Assembly (NCBI GenBank): GCA_964396165.1
Contig: CAYNEF010000012.1
Coordinates: 15,361-79,360, forward strand
Reading direction: 5' to 3'
DNA length: 64,000 nucleotides
Origin: CALCZU01 sp964396165
GTDB lineage: Bacteria > Bdellovibrionota > FAC87 > UBA2466
The stretch's first letter is position 1. Each line of letters starts with the position of its first letter. Position numbers and translations under genes: made by a program. The notes beneath the pieces were generated by a model that was given only the letters and a program-made list of their open reading frames with translations, was not told where the DNA came from and searched no databases. Shown here piece by piece: positions 33,754-43,560 of the stretch.

Positions 33754-34973
33754 TCGACTTTAGTTACCCATTGGTCTAGTCCAATTGCACTGAGAATAAT
33801 AAAAAAGGGAATCAGCGGAAACCGGTATCGCCAGTCGTAATCAATGAGAGTGAAAGAGTGGTAAACAGTCGTTACGATGATGAGAATGCAACAGACCACT
33901 ACAGCAGTAATAGCTGGATGTTGTCTTTTATTTTTCAAGAAACTGTAAAAAGCGTAAGAACAAAATAAGTACGACGGAACAAAAAACAAAATATTCATCG
34001 CGTTATGCAAAAGGCTATAATCTTTTACAGTAACAGCAAAAAACATGAGCACGCGATCGGCTAAAATACGTAGAAAATCCCAGTAGGTTTGAGGAACTTG
34101 ATGGTAAGTGTACAAACGATCATCAATGACATTTCCCTGCTTAAAAAAGCGGTACATAACGGGAAAGCCGCCCATCTGCAAATCGATTTTACCTTTGTCA
34201 AAGCTGTTGAGTAAAAACACATAAAATAGTGCCGTCACAATGCCCAATACCAAAATAGTACTAAAGCTAACTCTATCCCAAGTTTTGCTACCTTGAGAAA
34301 GCTGACTACCCGTTTTCCACACAGCAGCTCCGAAAAATGCCAAGAGGATGGGCACTGCAGTCGGTCTCAATGTCACGAGTGCTATCATCGAGATCAACAT
34401 TCCCCCAAAATATACCCAATTAATTTTCTGAAAAGAAAAGGCTTTGATAAAACAAAAAGCACTGACTACACAGACAGTCGTAAAGGTTACATCACTGATC
34501 GGATAATTCAACCAAAGCCGAATATCAGCCGACACAAATATCAAAAAGATAGTAAACGCTTGGGCAACAAAGCTGGTTGTTAGTTGGCAAACCAATTTCA
34601 AAGTTAATACAAGAAATACTGAGATTAAAATTAGGTTAAATAATACGATTCCTAGCATCCACTTTGCACCAGCGATTTGTTTTATTGTTGCTACGACCGA
34701 AATAAAGCCAATGCGAAAGGGCATTTGATAGTGAACGGGAAAACTTTTTAAAAACCCGATGATATCGAATTGGCGAGCAATCAAATCGTCTGCCCACCGA
34801 CCATATGTCAAAGCATCCGGACACACCACTACGCCAGAGCGATAAACGGCAAAAACAAGCGTAGCGATAAAAAGAATCAAGCTCATAAGTAGAAAATACC
34901 GTGCGTACTTCTTCCCCATTACGGACAAAATAGCGCTGTTTTCGAGAAGACTTAGCTCTTTGGTATTGGACAT
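33750..34973 (-). CDS. Polytopic membrane protein, GT-C-type glycosyltransferase-like
   Basis: A 407-residue protein with about ten hydrophobic helices. The first extracytoplasmic loop has VVCPDALTYGRWADDLIARQFD, which has the acidic residue and aromatic pattern of PMT/ArnT-like GT-C transferases. It sits between a lipid-carrier glycosyltransferase gene (four-base overlap) and a cytosolic GT4 gene. The most likely job is to transfer the carrier-linked sugar to a growing glycan outside the inner membrane. Sequence divergence makes the exact family uncertain. Confidence 0.7.
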   Translation of the reverse strand: MSNTKELSLLENSAILSVMGKKYARYFLLMSLILFIATLVFAVYRSGVVVCPDALTYGRWADDLIARQFDIIGFLKSFPVHYQMPFRIGFISVVATIKQIAGAKWMLGIVLFNLILISVFLVLTLKLVCQLTTSFVAQAFTIFLIFVSADIRLWLNYPISDVTFTTVCVVSAFCFIKAFSFQKINWVYFGGMLISMIALVTLRPTAVPILLAFFGAAVWKTGSQLSQGSKTWDRVSFSTILVLGIVTALFYVFLLNSFDKGKIDLQMGGFPVMYRFFKQGNVIDDRLYTYHQVPQTYWDFLRILADRVLMFFAVTVKDYSLLHNAMNILFFVPSYLFCSYAFYSFLKNKRQHPAITAVVVCCILIIVTTVYHSFTLIDYDWRYRFPLIPFFIILSAIGLDQWVTKVE

Positions 34974-35012
34974 ATCACACAGTAAATAGAACTCCGCGAT
35001 ATATGTGTCAAA

Positions 35013-36233
35013 CTATATGCTTTCTGTAATTATTTCAGTGGCCTGGGTGCCTATTTGAGCAGGCGTATGAGAGGAAAGTAAGGGGGTATAAATCTGCATA
35101 GTAGAGGCTAAATGCCTTTGAAGGCTAAAGGATGGCGCTATGGCTTCAACGACTTTTTGCTCCTCCATCACTTTTAGCATTCCGCTAGCTAATTGAGTGG
35201 CATTTTGAGAAGCAACAAGTTCTATATGGGGCGAAAGTATTTCTTCTACAGAGTGGCCGTGAGTCGAAAGGACGCGCGCACCGATAAATCTTGCCTCAAG
35301 TGCTGAGTACCCAAACCCCTCAGAGACAGAGGGCAGTACAACACAATCAGCACCCAGGATATAGGTAGGAAGACTTTTACGTGGTACTGAATCGAGAATC
35401 GTAATTTTCTCGGATAATCCCAATTTCTCAATTTTACTTTTAAGCCTAAGATAATTTTTAATTGGATCCCTTGAGAGAATAAAAATAAAATGCGCACGCT
35501 TAGCTTTATAGGCAACAAGCTGCTTCACTGCATCGACCAGATACTCTAGCCCCTTAGAAATTCCCGGCCTTCCAAAATACAGAAAAAGTGTGGTGTCTTC
35601 AGGCAAGCCAAATTCTTTTTTTAAATCTCGCGCTACATACAGTTCTTTTTTCCAAAAGGAATAATCAAATGCCGGATAAACAACAGAGGCGGCATCTTTT
35701 TTTGACGGCATTTCTTTAATCAGTCTGTCGAGAGTAAATTTCGAGTCGCATAAATAATGCGAGAAGGGCAGCGTTAAAACGAGCCACTCAAAAAGCCGAT
35801 ATCCCCATCCGAGTAGGGGATTTAATCCCGGCAATTTTTGCCATTGCCCGGCAAAAACTTCATGTACCGTAAGTACCGCAGGACGCCTGGAAAAAAGTGC
35901 CGCAAACCAAGCAGGCAAAGCGGCGTTGTACGTTGTCGTGTGAATTAAATCGCAATGAAACGCTTCGTAGAGGGCTCTTGGAAATGCAAGGACGCTAAAA
36001 AAATACCGACGAGCAAAGCGAGGCAACTTCACACGTCTGATTCTAATTCCCTGATAGACTTCTTCGATTGGAGTTCCCGGTAGCTGTGAAGTAAGTACTG
36101 TTACCTGAACACCTGATTTTGTGAGGCCCTTAATAAGTTCCAGAAAGAGTGTCTCGACACCGCCAACATTCGGGTAAAAATTTTCCAGAACGAAAAGAAT
36201 CCGCGGGCGTTTTCCAGTTGAATCAGGTGACAT
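35013..36233 (-). CDS. Family 4 glycosyltransferase (GT-B fold)
   Basis: The 406-residue enzyme shows the GT4 landmarks: N-terminal NFYPNVGGVETLFLELIKGL, then the donor-site LYFGRPGISKGLEYLVDAVKQL and the E-x7-E region PSVSEGFGYSALEARFIGA near residue 305. It transfers an activated sugar to a glycan acceptor in the cytoplasm. It is five bases from the methyltransferase upstream and 39 bases from the membrane protein downstream, so it belongs to the same operon (37306-32794). Donor and acceptor are unknown. Confidence 0.88.
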   Translation of the reverse strand: MSPDSTGKRPRILFVLENFYPNVGGVETLFLELIKGLTKSGVQVTVLTSQLPGTPIEEVYQGIRIRRVKLPRFARRYFFSVLAFPRALYEAFHCDLIHTTTYNAALPAWFAALFSRRPAVLTVHEVFAGQWQKLPGLNPLLGWGYRLFEWLVLTLPFSHYLCDSKFTLDRLIKEMPSKKDAASVVYPAFDYSFWKKELYVARDLKKEFGLPEDTTLFLYFGRPGISKGLEYLVDAVKQLVAYKAKRAHFIFILSRDPIKNYLRLKSKIEKLGLSEKITILDSVPRKSLPTYILGADCVVLPSVSEGFGYSALEARFIGARVLSTHGHSVEEILSPHIELVASQNATQLASGMLKVMEEQKVVEAIAPSFSLQRHLASTMQIYTPLLSSHTPAQIGTQATEIITESI

Positions 36234-36238
36234 CCGTT

Positions 36239-37306
36239 TTACTCTGGTTTTCGGGCAAAAATAATTCCCAGGGCGGGGCGTTTCAACACATGGCTTTCAA
36301 ATGCGCAGAAAGGGAGTGAAGAAACAGTCAGCGCGCCTCCCAAAAGACGGCGTGCAAATGCGCCACGTTTTTTCTCATGGTACAAATGCGTCGTTGTGGA
36401 AGCGGGAATTAAAGACAAACCGATAGAGCTTGCACACGATAGCGTAGTGTCAGCAACCAATTGTACTTTTTCAAATCCGACTTCTTTGTAAAGTAATTCT
36501 ATTCCCTGCTGAGAAGGCCCGGTGATGTGGCGAGGAGCTTCAATCACTTGCGCCCATTTATCTCCCAACATTTGAGACTGCAAACTGTCGATGAGCGGTA
36601 CTGCAGCTACCAACCAGCCGCCTGGTTTTAGTAGAGCAAACAAATCGGTGAGCGTCGTTTTGATATCGATTAAATGTTCTAAAACGTAAAACGCTGTCAC
36701 AACATCATATGTATTATTGGGAAACAGTTTTGAAATATCTTGCAACTCCCCGAAAGATGCAGGAATCCCCAACGTGTTTTTGACATACTCGACAGCAGTT
36801 TGTTGGAAGTCGAAACCTTCAGGCAAAAAACCTTTCTCACGAAAAGTCAGTAAACGTAAACCGCGTCCGCAACCCACATCGAGCAGTCGCAAGTTTTTTT
36901 GGCCTTTCCAGCCAATCTTTTTTAAAACCAAATTTGCCTGTGCGCGGTTTTGCGGAACATAAAAAAGTTTATTCTCTAAATCTGCCCACTTGCGCTTTAA
37001 CATTCCCTGCCCTGCAACTTCTGGCGCAAAAGTATAAATCTCTGGATAGTAAGCAGGAATTTCCTCAGCTTTTGGAAAAGGATGCAAAATAGCGGAATGG
37101 CAATTTTTGCAGCTTTTGTAGGCCCATTTTCCCGGCACCACACCTAGGCGATCTTCAATATTTTCGTAAAGAGGTTCATAGTCCGAGCTTCCGCAAAACA
37201 AACAATCGGGCATTTCCGATTTCGCCTCTTTTTTCGATGGCATCGGAGGTTGTTTGCGTGAACGTTTTGAAGAAGAATTAGGATTTAAATCAGTTTCTAC
37301 AGGCAT
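36239..37306 (-). CDS. Class I SAM-dependent methyltransferase with Cys-rich N-terminal motif
   Basis: This 355-residue protein begins with a basic low-complexity region (SSSKRSRKQPPMPSKKE), then a zinc-binding pair CLFC and CKNC (residues about 35-70), followed by a SAM domain: LLDVGCGRGLRLL and TAFYVLEHLIDIKT. Such zinc-methyltransferase pairs occur in glycan and lipid-modifying enzymes. It is the first gene of the glycan operon that continues with a GT4 enzyme, a GT-C-like protein and a lipid-carrier GT2. It probably methylates a sugar or its lipid carrier. Alternative start: Met22. Confidence 0.84.
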   Translation of the reverse strand: MPVETDLNPNSSSKRSRKQPPMPSKKEAKSEMPDCLFCGSSDYEPLYENIEDRLGVVPGKWAYKSCKNCHSAILHPFPKAEEIPAYYPEIYTFAPEVAGQGMLKRKWADLENKLFYVPQNRAQANLVLKKIGWKGQKNLRLLDVGCGRGLRLLTFREKGFLPEGFDFQQTAVEYVKNTLGIPASFGELQDISKLFPNNTYDVVTAFYVLEHLIDIKTTLTDLFALLKPGGWLVAAVPLIDSLQSQMLGDKWAQVIEAPRHITGPSQQGIELLYKEVGFEKVQLVADTTLSCASSIGLSLIPASTTTHLYHEKKRGAFARRLLGGALTVSSLPFCAFESHVLKRPALGIIFARKPE

Positions 37307-37437
37307 GGGGCCAAGTTATAACGCCAGCTCTGTCTTTGTCCACTTGAAAAGGTTCTCGAACGCTCTAGTAAAACACTTAAAATGTCGCGCTGCATTAGTC
37401 TATTAGTACAGTTTTTAAAGAGTGTTAAAATAGAAAG

Positions 37438-38055
37438 ATGTACAAGATTTTTTTGTTCCTTCTATTCCCATTGGTGAGTTCTACGGGTTTTGCTTGCGCA
37501 GCTGAATTAAGGGCTATTTATGAAAGAACGGTAGATGTGCCAGCATCTTCGACACATTGGCAGTCTTCAAGTGACGGCAAATCGGGCGAAGTAAGTGGAT
37601 ACATGCACAATGGTATTTTAGAGTTAACTACGAATAGTAAACCGCAAGTTACTCGTGAGGGACAACTGCAACTAGGTGAGACACTGAAAACCGCTATCGA
37701 GCATTTTGGGGCGGAGAATGTGAATAAAATTCGTATTAAACTCGACCACCAACCCACAAGCACTTACGCAAAGCAGACACCCAATGCTATTTTGCACCAA
37801 CTGAATGAGACCTACAGACGCGTTTCTAAAGATCCGGATTTTCTTTCCCAAGTTGCAGCGCGCGCTTTGAGTGAAAAAGAAGCTGAAGCACTTAAGTTAA
37901 AAGCCGTTTGGAATCTGACTTACGGAAAGCAAATCAAAGAAGCTTGGGGCCCTTGTAAAATAAATGTGATTTCAGTAAGCCGCAAAGCAAATGCCCCCGA
38001 AAAAGATTGGGTCTACGCAGTTTTTGAAATCGAAAAAGTAAATATCGAGAAGTAA
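37438..38055 (+). CDS. Hypothetical secreted protein, 205 residues
   Basis: A signal peptide (MYKIFLFLLFPLVSSTGFACA) leads a soluble protein. It is divergent from the glycan operon and convergent with radD (27-base gap). The middle has a helical ETLKTAIEHFGAENVNKIRIKLD stretch. Apart from the signal-peptide Cys the mature part has one Cys (GPCKINV). It is not obviously a lipoprotein because the Cys context FACAA is weak. No family was recognised. Confidence 0.6.
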   Translation: MYKIFLFLLFPLVSSTGFACAAELRAIYERTVDVPASSTHWQSSSDGKSGEVSGYMHNGILELTTNSKPQVTREGQLQLGETLKTAIEHFGAENVNKIRIKLDHQPTSTYAKQTPNAILHQLNETYRRVSKDPDFLSQVAARALSEKEAEALKLKAVWNLTYGKQIKEAWGPCKINVISVSRKANAPEKDWVYAVFEIEKVNIEK

Positions 38056-38082
38056 GTTCCCCTTTTACGCTCACCACAACTG

Positions 38083-39819
38083 TTATAATTCTTCCGCGAA
38101 AACTTTTTCGGTAATTTTCCAATACTTGTCCTGTTTTCTTGCGATTACAAAAGACGGCAAGCGAAAAAGACTTTGGTACTGAAGCACATCTTTGGGAGAA
38201 CGAATATCGACCGCAAGTTCCGGACGTCTTAAGTGGGAGCGAAGAAAATTGATATTAAATTTTTTTATCGAAGAATGGTTACTGAAAAAATGGGCTTCGC
38301 TGACATAAGCTCCATCGAAATCATAATAACGGACTTCCAGATAACGAACCGCATTTTTATCTTTTCGCTCTTCAAAGGTGATGCGGTCAGGAGTTAAAAC
38401 GTGAGAGTTTTTAGAGAGCTTTGCCTGTTTTAATTTGGCATCGGCATCAATTAAAACAGCATCGCATTTTTCGCATTCTTTTGCCGTAATGTCATTTTCA
38501 CTTCCACACACATGGCAGAGTTTTAATCGAAAGCGAAATCCACACGGAGTAATGACAAATGTTTTTGGATCTTGAGTGGCCCCTCTGCATTTTCTGCCAA
38601 AGTGTTCATAGACTACACCGTCGGAATCAGCGTACCCCCAAAAATCATTTTCAAATCCACACGCAGGACAAACTACCAGCACAGGAACCGTATCTTTAGC
38701 GGGTTTTTTGTCGCTAATTTCGGGTGCATAGATGTCGTGTCCCATGCCCGTGTAATCTAAAATGTAACAGTCTTTCTTTTTATCAGAAAGTCTCAGCCCT
38801 CTTCCCACAATTTGCTGGTAAAGACTATTCGATTCCGTTGGCCTTAAGATGGCGATTAAATCGACGTGAGGAGCATCAAAACCGGTCGTTAACACAGATA
38901 CATTGACGAGATATTTAAATTTCTTCTTTTTAAAGTCTTCTACAATTTGAGAACGCTCTGACATCTGGGTATCGCCTAAAACGATGCGCGCTTCTCCTTT
39001 CGGCAAGTAAGACATAATTTCTTCGGCATGCCTGACTGAGGCACTAAAAATCATGACACCCTGTCTGTCGTATTTCTCTGTGATATCGATGATGTTCTTA
39101 ATGATAAAAGGAGTAAGACGTTTTTGGCTTTTTAAAATCTCTTCTACATCAGCAGTCGTAAAAGCGCGATCGCTTTCCATCAGTTCTGAAAAATCGTAGC
39201 TCGTTACGGGGATATCCACTTTAACGGGTGTTGTGAGATATTTATTTCGAATCATGTAGGCAAGTGGAAGTTCATATACGCATTGCTTAAAAAAGCGTGG
39301 CTTGTCAGTTTTGATTTCACCCTTTGTAGAATATTGGTAGATCCAGCCAAGACCCAAGCGGTAGGGAGTAGCGGTTAATCCTAGAATGCAAAGATTAGGA
39401 TTTTTCTCCATGAGTTTTTTGATGACTTCCTGATACTGGGTAGCGCCTTCATCAGCGACACGGTGGCACTCGTCAATTACAAGAAGTGAAAAATCCTCGA
39501 AAAAATCTTCTGGTGCACGAGCTATCGATTGCACGCTTCCGAAAATAGCCTTGTGATCTGTATCTTTTTTTCCCAGACTTGCGGAGAAGATCCCGGCTGT
39601 GAGATCGTAACTGATATATTTTTCGTAGTTTTGTTCTACAAGTTCTTTGACGTGCGCTAAAACTAAAACGCGTCCTTTGGCTATTCGGGCAAGCTCTGCA
39701 ATGACTAAGCTTTTTCCCGCTCCTGTCGGCAACACCACCAATGCAGGTTCGCGTTTTTTCTGAAAAAAGCGGACGGCTTTATTCACCGCCTCTTTCTGAT
39801 AGTCTCGCAGAGTGTACAT
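38083..39819 (-). CDS. radD: RadD-like DEAD/DEAH-box DNA helicase (YejH family)
   Basis: A 578-residue superfamily 2 helicase. Motif I is PTGAGKS (31-37), motif II is DECH (116-119), LTATPYRLG is motif III and QIVGRGLRLS is motif VI. The C-terminal third has CPACGFENDFWG, CHVCGSENDITAKECEKCDAVL and a final QYQSLFRLPSFVIARKQDKYW, which closely follows E. coli RadD in order and wording. RadD acts in DNA repair and interacts with single-strand binding protein and RecA-related recombination in E. coli. The zinc-finger cysteines are complete. It is transcribed on its own, 38 bp upstream of an ABC-2 permease gene. Confidence 0.93.
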   Translation of the reverse strand: MYTLRDYQKEAVNKAVRFFQKKREPALVVLPTGAGKSLVIAELARIAKGRVLVLAHVKELVEQNYEKYISYDLTAGIFSASLGKKDTDHKAIFGSVQSIARAPEDFFEDFSLLVIDECHRVADEGATQYQEVIKKLMEKNPNLCILGLTATPYRLGLGWIYQYSTKGEIKTDKPRFFKQCVYELPLAYMIRNKYLTTPVKVDIPVTSYDFSELMESDRAFTTADVEEILKSQKRLTPFIIKNIIDITEKYDRQGVMIFSASVRHAEEIMSYLPKGEARIVLGDTQMSERSQIVEDFKKKKFKYLVNVSVLTTGFDAPHVDLIAILRPTESNSLYQQIVGRGLRLSDKKKDCYILDYTGMGHDIYAPEISDKKPAKDTVPVLVVCPACGFENDFWGYADSDGVVYEHFGRKCRGATQDPKTFVITPCGFRFRLKLCHVCGSENDITAKECEKCDAVLIDADAKLKQAKLSKNSHVLTPDRITFEERKDKNAVRYLEVRYYDFDGAYVSEAHFFSNHSSIKKFNINFLRSHLRRPELAVDIRSPKDVLQYQSLFRLPSFVIARKQDKYWKITEKVFAEEL

Positions 39820-39857
39820 CGCCGTATTATAGGGGCGAAACCCAAGAAAAAAAGGGA

Positions 39858-40619
39858 TTAATTTTTAAAGCGGTAGCCGGTCTTAAAGATCCAGGTGATG
39901 CCGACGAGACAGGCAATCATAAAGACGAAAGTCATACCAAGACTGATGCCGACGCTGATATCCGATGTATTATAGAAGCTCCAGCGAAAGCCGCTCACTA
40001 AATACACAACCGGATTAAAGAGTGTCACTTTCTGCCAAAAGGGCGGAAGCATATTGATAGAGTAAAAGCTTCCGCCTAAGAAAGTAAGCGGAGTTATCAC
40101 CATCAACGGAATGATTTGCAATTTTTCAAAGCCGTCTGCCCAAATTCCAATGATAAAGCCGAAAAGGCAAAACGTGATCGCTGTGATTAAAAGAAACGCC
40201 GCCATCCATACAGGGTGTGCAATAGAAAAAGGCACAAAGCACCGAGCCGTGATTAAAATGACACTGGCGATAATCACCGATTTAGTCGCTGCGGATCCCA
40301 CATAGCCTATGACAATTTCAATTGCTGATAATGGCGCCGACAGGATTTCGTAAATCGTTCCCGTAAAGCGGGGCATGTAAATACCAAACGACGCATTGGA
40401 AATACTTAATCCTAGAATAGAAAGCATCGTTAACCCGGGAACAATAAATGCTCCATAACTTACACCATCAATATCCGTCATTCTGGAACCAATCGCTGAG
40501 CCGAATACAATAAAATATAATGATGTGGAAATAACAGGGGCGAGTAAACTTTGAGAGATCGTCCGAAAAAAACGCGCCATTTCAAATCCGTAGATAGCGC
40601 GAATTGCATGTAAGTTCAT
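39858..40619 (-). CDS. ABC-2 type transporter permease
   Basis: A 253-residue protein with six hydrophobic segments. LLAPVISTSLYFIVFGSAIG near the N-terminus and the LGGSFYSINMLPPFWQKVTLFNPVVYLVSGFRW block in the last third are conserved ABC-2/NodJ-like features. It starts inside the stop codon of the ATPase gene (ATGA overlap). The pair would export a polysaccharide, lipid or drug-like compound. Proximity to a glycan operon four kilobases away favours polysaccharide or lipid-linked sugar but does not prove it. Confidence 0.9.
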   Translation of the reverse strand: MNLHAIRAIYGFEMARFFRTISQSLLAPVISTSLYFIVFGSAIGSRMTDIDGVSYGAFIVPGLTMLSILGLSISNASFGIYMPRFTGTIYEILSAPLSAIEIVIGYVGSAATKSVIIASVILITARCFVPFSIAHPVWMAAFLLITAITFCLFGFIIGIWADGFEKLQIIPLMVITPLTFLGGSFYSINMLPPFWQKVTLFNPVVYLVSGFRWSFYNTSDISVGISLGMTFVFMIACLVGITWIFKTGYRFKN

Positions 40620-41548
40620 ACTTGATTCCCCACTAGTTTTACAAAAATGTCTTCCAAAGAACTTTCCTGTGTTTCCAAATCTTTAAAATGGATTCCGTGA
40701 TCGCCAAGTTTTTTAATTAACTCTGCGATTCCTGTATTATCAGTGCGCGTGTTGTACTGGTAAATGATCTGACTGCCCTGCTCTGCTAATTTCAATTCTT
40801 CGCTGATTAAAGCTTGAGGTAAATTTTGCAAAGGTTGCGTCAACTTCAGTACGAGTTGTTTTTTTCCCAGCTTTTGCATTAATTCGGCTTTTTCTTCTAC
40901 TACGATCATTTCGCCCTTGTTTATCACTCCAATTCTATCGGCCATTTCTTGGGCTTCTTCGATGTAATGAGTAGTTAAGATGATAGTGACGCCACTGTTT
41001 CTTAAACCGCGCACTAAATCCCACATGTCCCGTCGTAACGCGACATCGACTCCCGCCGTGGGTTCATCCAAGAACAAAATGCTCGGTTCATGGGCAAGAG
41101 CCTTTGCAATCATTACCCGTCGTTTCATACCTCCGGAAAGAGTCATTATCTTACTATCTTTTTTATCCCATAAGGAGAGCGCTTTTAATGTCTTTTCGAT
41201 GCAGACGGGATCTCGGGGCTTTCCAAATAGCCCGCGGCTTAAAGCGACTGTATTTTTCACCCGTTCAAACATGTCGTTAGTTAATTCTTGTGGGACTAGT
41301 CCAATTTTACTTCGAATGGCTCGGTAGTCTTTGATGATGTCGTGTCCATCGGCGGTCACGGTTCCAGCACTTGCGTTTACTACGCCACAGATAATATTGA
41401 TGAGTGTTGTTTTCCCAGCTCCGTTCGGCCCTAAAAGAGCAAAAATTTCTCCCCTGCGAATTTCCAGATCAATATTTTTAAGTGCGCTAAAACCCGATGA
41501 GTAAGTTTTGCAAAGTCCTTTAACCGAAATGATGTTATTTACTGCCAT
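40616..41548 (-). CDS. ABC transporter ATP-binding protein (ABC-2 exporter)
   Basis: A 310-residue ATPase with Walker A GPNGAGKT (40-47), signature LSGGMKRR (137-144), Walker B ILFLDEPTAG (157-166) and the switch His in ILTTHYIEEAQEM. The extra C-terminal part after residue 230 is typical of DrrA/CcmA-like ABC-2 exporter ATPases. It is the first gene of a two-gene unit with the permease. The substrate is not indicated. Confidence 0.94.
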   Translation of the reverse strand: MAVNNIISVKGLCKTYSSGFSALKNIDLEIRRGEIFALLGPNGAGKTTLINIICGVVNASAGTVTADGHDIIKDYRAIRSKIGLVPQELTNDMFERVKNTVALSRGLFGKPRDPVCIEKTLKALSLWDKKDSKIMTLSGGMKRRVMIAKALAHEPSILFLDEPTAGVDVALRRDMWDLVRGLRNSGVTIILTTHYIEEAQEMADRIGVINKGEMIVVEEKAELMQKLGKKQLVLKLTQPLQNLPQALISEELKLAEQGSQIIYQYNTRTDNTGIAELIKKLGDHGIHFKDLETQESSLEDIFVKLVGNQV

Positions 41549-41608
41549 CGGAGTATCTTGACACCTTCTCCCCTAACGCACAAGATTTAGCCTGCGAATG
41601 GAAGAAAA

Positions 41609-42334
41609 ATGAAAAAAGTAATTTGGACTCTACTTCTCTTGGGTCTATCTGCTTTTGGTGACTCTACATCTTCTCCTATGCTCGCTGGGCATAATTTCAC
41701 CCCAACTTCTTACACTTTAAAAAATAAACAGATTACTCTTGGTACATATGTCATCGGCTTTGGGATTACAGATAATTGGACAGTCGGAACATGTCCGTGG
41801 CTTTTAACTGCGTACAACATGCCAATGATTGAGACGAAATATGCGATTCAAACAGATTCTTTTTTCCAGCGCGTGAGTTTGGATGCAAATTATTTCAAAA
41901 CTTTTGCATATTTTAAAAACTTGTATAAACAGGAATCAGTTTTTATTCGTTTAACTGGAACACACCGCTTTGACGAACTGTATGCGCTTCATGTGTCTTT
42001 AGGTTACCAATATTTCTTTGACGATGAGCATCCCTTTTCGCTGCGCCTAATCCCTGGAAAAGCGACTCCCGTAAATTTAAATCTGACGACGTTAAGTGAG
42101 TTTCAACTAAGTCCCCATTTTGGTGCCTTTGCAGAGTTTGGTTTAGCCGGATTAAACTACTCAGTTCTTTGGCTGCATACAGGTCTGTCCGGCTTTTACA
42201 AGTGGGATTGGGGAATGGCGCAACTCGGTTTTTCAAGAACTGTATCTTTGGGCCAAGTTCCTTACTACACAAACGGCGATACGGCTCAGGTAGTCTACTG
42301 GCATCCCGAAATCCAATTACAATTTTTCTTGTAG
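41609..42334 (+). CDS. Predicted outer-membrane beta-barrel protein
   Basis: The 241-residue protein has a signal peptide (MKKVIWTLLLLGLSAFG) followed by alternating hydrophobic strand segments and aromatic-ended strands (VSLGYQYFFDD; FAEFGLAGLNY) to a C-terminal Phe-rich strand (EIQLQFFL), the pattern of an outer-membrane barrel with terminal aromatic. It is divergent from the ABC exporter and 72 bases ahead of the VOC gene. Family not recognised. Confidence 0.66.
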   Translation: MKKVIWTLLLLGLSAFGDSTSSPMLAGHNFTPTSYTLKNKQITLGTYVIGFGITDNWTVGTCPWLLTAYNMPMIETKYAIQTDSFFQRVSLDANYFKTFAYFKNLYKQESVFIRLTGTHRFDELYALHVSLGYQYFFDDEHPFSLRLIPGKATPVNLNLTTLSEFQLSPHFGAFAEFGLAGLNYSVLWLHTGLSGFYKWDWGMAQLGFSRTVSLGQVPYYTNGDTAQVVYWHPEIQLQFFL

Positions 42335-42406
42335 AGTTAGTTCTCGACTTGCCCTTTGTCTAAATTATCTTGCTGAGTTAAATTATACGATAAGGAGATC
42401 CACCGA

Positions 42407-42886
42407 ATGCAAAAAGTTTACGCCTGTGTCTGGTCTAATAAGAGTGCTGCTGAGATGGTAAAGTTTTATAAATCTATCTTTAAGGGAACTAAGGTCGGGA
42501 AGTTTTCATATTGGGGAAAAAATCCCATGGGGGTTAAGGAAGGTTCGGTTCTTACCGCACACATCACTATCCTGGGACAAAAGCTCATGCTCTTAAATGG
42601 ATACACGGAAGAGCCTTTCAATAATTCTTTTTCGTTTGTCGTTCCTTGCAAAACGCAGAAAGAAATCGACTACTATTGGAAAAAACTGACGGCCGGTGGC
42701 GGAAAGCCCGTGCAATGCGGATGGCTCATCGACAAGTTTGGCGTTCGTTGGCAGATCTGTCCCGCCCAATTCGACAAGTGGAACACGACCAAGAACAAAG
42801 CGAAGAAAGAAGCCATGATGTTCGAAATGTGGAAAATGACAAAACTCGACATCAAGAAATTACAAGCCGCATTCGACAACGGTTGA
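42407..42886 (+). CDS. VOC family protein (PhnB/3-dmu-9_3-mt-like)
   Basis: A 159-residue protein with two beta-alpha-beta-beta-beta units. VYACVWSNKSAAEMVKFYKSIFKGTKVG and GQKLMLLNGYTEEPFNNSFSFVVPCKTQKEIDYYWKKLTAGG are standard for the PhnB-like group, and DKFGVRWQICPA is the conserved second-half strand. The family fold binds metal in many members, but these small PhnB-like proteins often lack activity and no catalytic set is certain here. A GATAAGGAGATCC ribosome-binding site supports ATG 42407. Confidence 0.86.
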   Translation: MQKVYACVWSNKSAAEMVKFYKSIFKGTKVGKFSYWGKNPMGVKEGSVLTAHITILGQKLMLLNGYTEEPFNNSFSFVVPCKTQKEIDYYWKKLTAGGGKPVQCGWLIDKFGVRWQICPAQFDKWNTTKNKAKKEAMMFEMWKMTKLDIKKLQAAFDNG

Positions 42887-42976
42887 TGAGCGGTAATTAA
42901 GCAGCTGAATCTTCTTCTAATTCCCAACCAGGAAATACAATTCGGAAGGGAGCTTGATACTTGTTGTACATCTGGA

Positions 42977-43375
42977 TTACTTCAGCCAATACAGTTCCTC
43001 TAGCCTGCTTTTGGTCTTATAGTATGCCTCTTTTACATCACCAAAATAGTGCATATCATGAACTTGAACTTGATCCCTAAAGAGTCGGTATGAATAAGTA
43101 AAAGGGTCTGAACATAGTTTGGGACGCTTATCTTCTTGACCGTCACAAAGCGCAGAACACGCATACCACATGCATGTCGCGTAATCCTCTATTTCGTTCC
43201 CGTAGTCGATTGCATATTTTTTGGCAAAATAATCACTGACATTACTTTGTGCTAATCGAGCAAATTTTCTTGAGTTAGTAATGAGGTTGCCAGTTAATTC
43301 GCATTCTGTTTTAGAATCAGCAAAGGTTGCTGAACTAATCAGGACGAACATCAAAGCAATTATTTTCTTAGTCAT
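42977..43375 (-). CDS. Hypothetical secreted protein with conserved cysteines
   Basis: ATG 43375 (MTKKIIALMF) is chosen because GGAGGAAA lies just before it and a signal peptide ending SATFA follows. The mature part of about 115 residues contains Cys in ECEL, CMWYACSALC and LCSDP, so disulfides outside the cytoplasm are likely. It is helical and charged near the C-terminus (VKEAYYKTKSRLEELYWLK). No family was recognised. The 110 bases between its start and tRNA-Val hold no gene. Confidence 0.65.
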   Translation of the reverse strand: MTKKIIALMFVLISSATFADSKTECELTGNLITNSRKFARLAQSNVSDYFAKKYAIDYGNEIEDYATCMWYACSALCDGQEDKRPKLCSDPFTYSYRLFRDQVQVHDMHYFGDVKEAYYKTKSRLEELYWLK

Positions 43376-43560
43376 TTTTCCTCCGAATACCATTAAGGAT
43401 ATCTCCTGATAAGTAGGAGAAGTTTTGAGAATAACAACTTTCGTTAACAAGTATTAAGCAAAGTTACTGAGGATGGCACCTAATGGCACTGACTCAATTT
43501 CACTTAGAGTTTTTAGAAACTAACAATCTCTGGAGACTAAATACTGGTAAGGCTTTCCAA

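Noticed and set aside
42887..42976. Protein-like minus-strand stretch between the VOC gene and the secreted-protein gene, encoding YNKYQAPFRIVFPGW and an acidic end
   Set aside because: It is only about 40 codons after a stop, has no start or ribosome-binding site of its own, and I could not match it to a family. It may be a remnant of a lost gene but this is not supported.
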